Notes under the pieces: model-generated
Told to the model about the DNA's origin: nothing
Database searches by the model: none
The model's input: only the letters and a program-made list of their open reading frames with translations
Shown here: positions 12,970-13,794 of the stretch, piece after piece
Numbering within the stretch: position 1 is the stretch's first letter
Layout of the letters: every line of letters begins with the position of its first letter
Program-made: the position numbers and the translations under genes
Assembly (NCBI GenBank): GCA_002729295.1
Contig: PBTU01000168.1
Location: 1 to 13,794, forward strand
Source of the DNA: Verrucomicrobiales bacterium
Lineage (GTDB): Bacteria; Verrucomicrobiota; Verrucomicrobiia; Verrucomicrobiales; Akkermansiaceae
DNA: 13,794 nt
Direction of reading: 5' to 3'

Positions 12970-13794
12970 CTAATTCAAGTCTTCAATGCAGAAGAGATGG
13001 CGCTCACCCCGGATAAACAGCTGATTGTCGACCGGAGCTAGAGTTGCGTCGACTCCTTCATCAAGTGAATTGGTGGAAATAATCTCGAACTTCTTGCCAT
13101 CTTTAATAACCACGGTCGTTCCACTTCGTCCAGTAATGTAGACCCTACCGTTCGCAGCGACTGGAGAAGCATAGAGAGTCGAGAGACCTGGAATTTTCGC
13201 CGCCGTATAATAGGCATCACCAGTGAGAGGATTCACACATGAAAGTGAAGCCGACTTGGCCTTATGCATATAGAGAAGCTTCCCAGACAATAGAGGTGAA
13301 GCAAGATCGGGCGTATTCTTCTCCCAACTCCACACGACATTCTGGGTGCCCTTGAGGTTGCCTCGTCCACCGAGACGAAACGCCCCGCCATAGGAGCCAC
13401 GGAAGCCGCTGGCGACAATAACCAAATCACTGATAGCCACTGCAGAGGTGACAGGTCTCTGGGCCTTCCCGGCAATACGCCATAGTTCCTTCCCAGTTTC
13501 GAGCTCATAACCACGGATACAGGTCTGACCATTCATCACGACTTGTTTGGCACCGCTATTTTCAACGACAAAAGGAGTGCACCAATTGGTCGGCTCGTCC
13601 CGCTTGGTCTGCCAAATCGTTTTGCCAGTGAGGCAATCTAACGCATAAAGTGAAGAAGGCCCTTCATGATCCCATGGCACAAGGACCTTGTTGCCTTCAA
13701 GAGTTGGAGAACTCCCTTCACCAAAAGCGTTACGAGTGTCCATCTTTCCAAAGTCATCACGCTTCCAGACGAGCTCACCATCCATGGTGTAGCA
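12970..13794 (-). CDS. PQQ-like beta-propeller repeat protein, N-terminal part outside the window
   Basis: The frame is open to the right edge (codons Cys-Tyr-Thr precede the first internal Met at 13785), so the gene begins beyond 13794 and only its last 274 codons are visible. Repeating blades follow the pattern of PQQ/BamB-like propellers: a short beta strand, Leu-Tyr-Ala-Leu-Asp or similar, x-x-x-Thr-Gly-Lys and a Trp. Examples are SLYALDCLTGKTIWQT (45-60, counted from that Met), IRGYELETGKELWRI (90-104) and LSCVNPLTGDAYYTA (181-195), ending with LFIRGERHLFCIED. Such proteins are usually exported, and in Verrucomicrobiota and Planctomycetota they are common without a known ligand. The quinone-dehydrogenase active site is not evident in the visible part, so an enzymatic role should not be assumed. 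Confidence 0.85.
   Translation of the reverse strand, partial: CYTMDGELVWKRDDFGKMDTRNAFGEGSSPTLEGNKVLVPWDHEGPSSLYALDCLTGKTIWQTKRDEPTNWCTPFVVENSGAKQVVMNGQTCIRGYELETGKELWRIAGKAQRPVTSAVAISDLVIVASGFRGSYGGAFRLGGRGNLKGTQNVVWSWEKNTPDLASPLLSGKLLYMHKAKSASLSCVNPLTGDAYYTAAKIPGLSTLYASPVAANGRVYITGRSGTTVVIKDGKKFEIISTNSLDEGVDATLAPVDNQLFIRGERHLFCIEDLN

Overview
The window looks like chromosomal DNA of a Verrucomicrobiota bacterium, or a close PVC-group relative. I infer this from gene content only: a short glutamyl-tRNA reductase, a fused SUMT/uroporphyrinogen-III synthase, and a set of exported proteins (Tat-signal Gfo/Idh/MocA oxidoreductase, formylglycine sulfatase, Tat-signal NHL propeller, PQQ-like propeller) typical of marine or aquatic polysaccharide-degrading Verrucomicrobiota and Planctomycetota. 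No 16S or species marker is present.

Layout. Positions 1-270 hold a complete minus-strand tRNA-Cys unit: a consensus TTGACA promoter, the tRNA with encoded CCA, and an intrinsic terminator with a GAAA loop. A likely start codon with a good Shine-Dalgarno sequence lies at the very left edge and reads out of the window. Positions 544-4759 form a tight minus-strand tetrapyrrole operon, transcribed right to left: a HemX/CcsA-like membrane protein, hemA, hemC, and a cobA-hemD fusion. Its junctions are ATGA, a 3-nt gap, and ATGA. Next come a minus-strand rhomboid protease and, divergent from it, apt and pgi. Up to here the content is housekeeping.

From about 7.8 kb the content is accessory and mostly exported. 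A 316-base gap precedes a Tat-exported Gfo/Idh/MocA oxidoreductase. A trypsin-like serine protease follows 6 nt later, with a striking perfect 11-bp hairpin inside its first codons. Convergent to these, on the minus strand, an NHL propeller gene overlaps a sulfatase gene (TGATG). The window closes inside a PQQ-like propeller gene that is cut at the right edge.

How the genes work together. HemA, HemC and HemD turn glutamyl-tRNA into uroporphyrinogen III, with hemB and hemL lying elsewhere. The SUMT half diverts some product to precorrin-2 for siroheme or cobalamin. The membrane protein probably tunes HemA or handles heme. The right-hand genes look like an extracytoplasmic set for sulfated or modified polymers, but no substrate can be read from sequence. 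The most interesting single observation is that the NHL propeller carries, in order, the metal-binding histidines and the catalytic tyrosine expected of peptidyl-alpha-hydroxyglycine alpha-amidating lyase (PAL). I do not see CRISPR arrays, insertion sequences, phage genes or a clearly new defence-type system.
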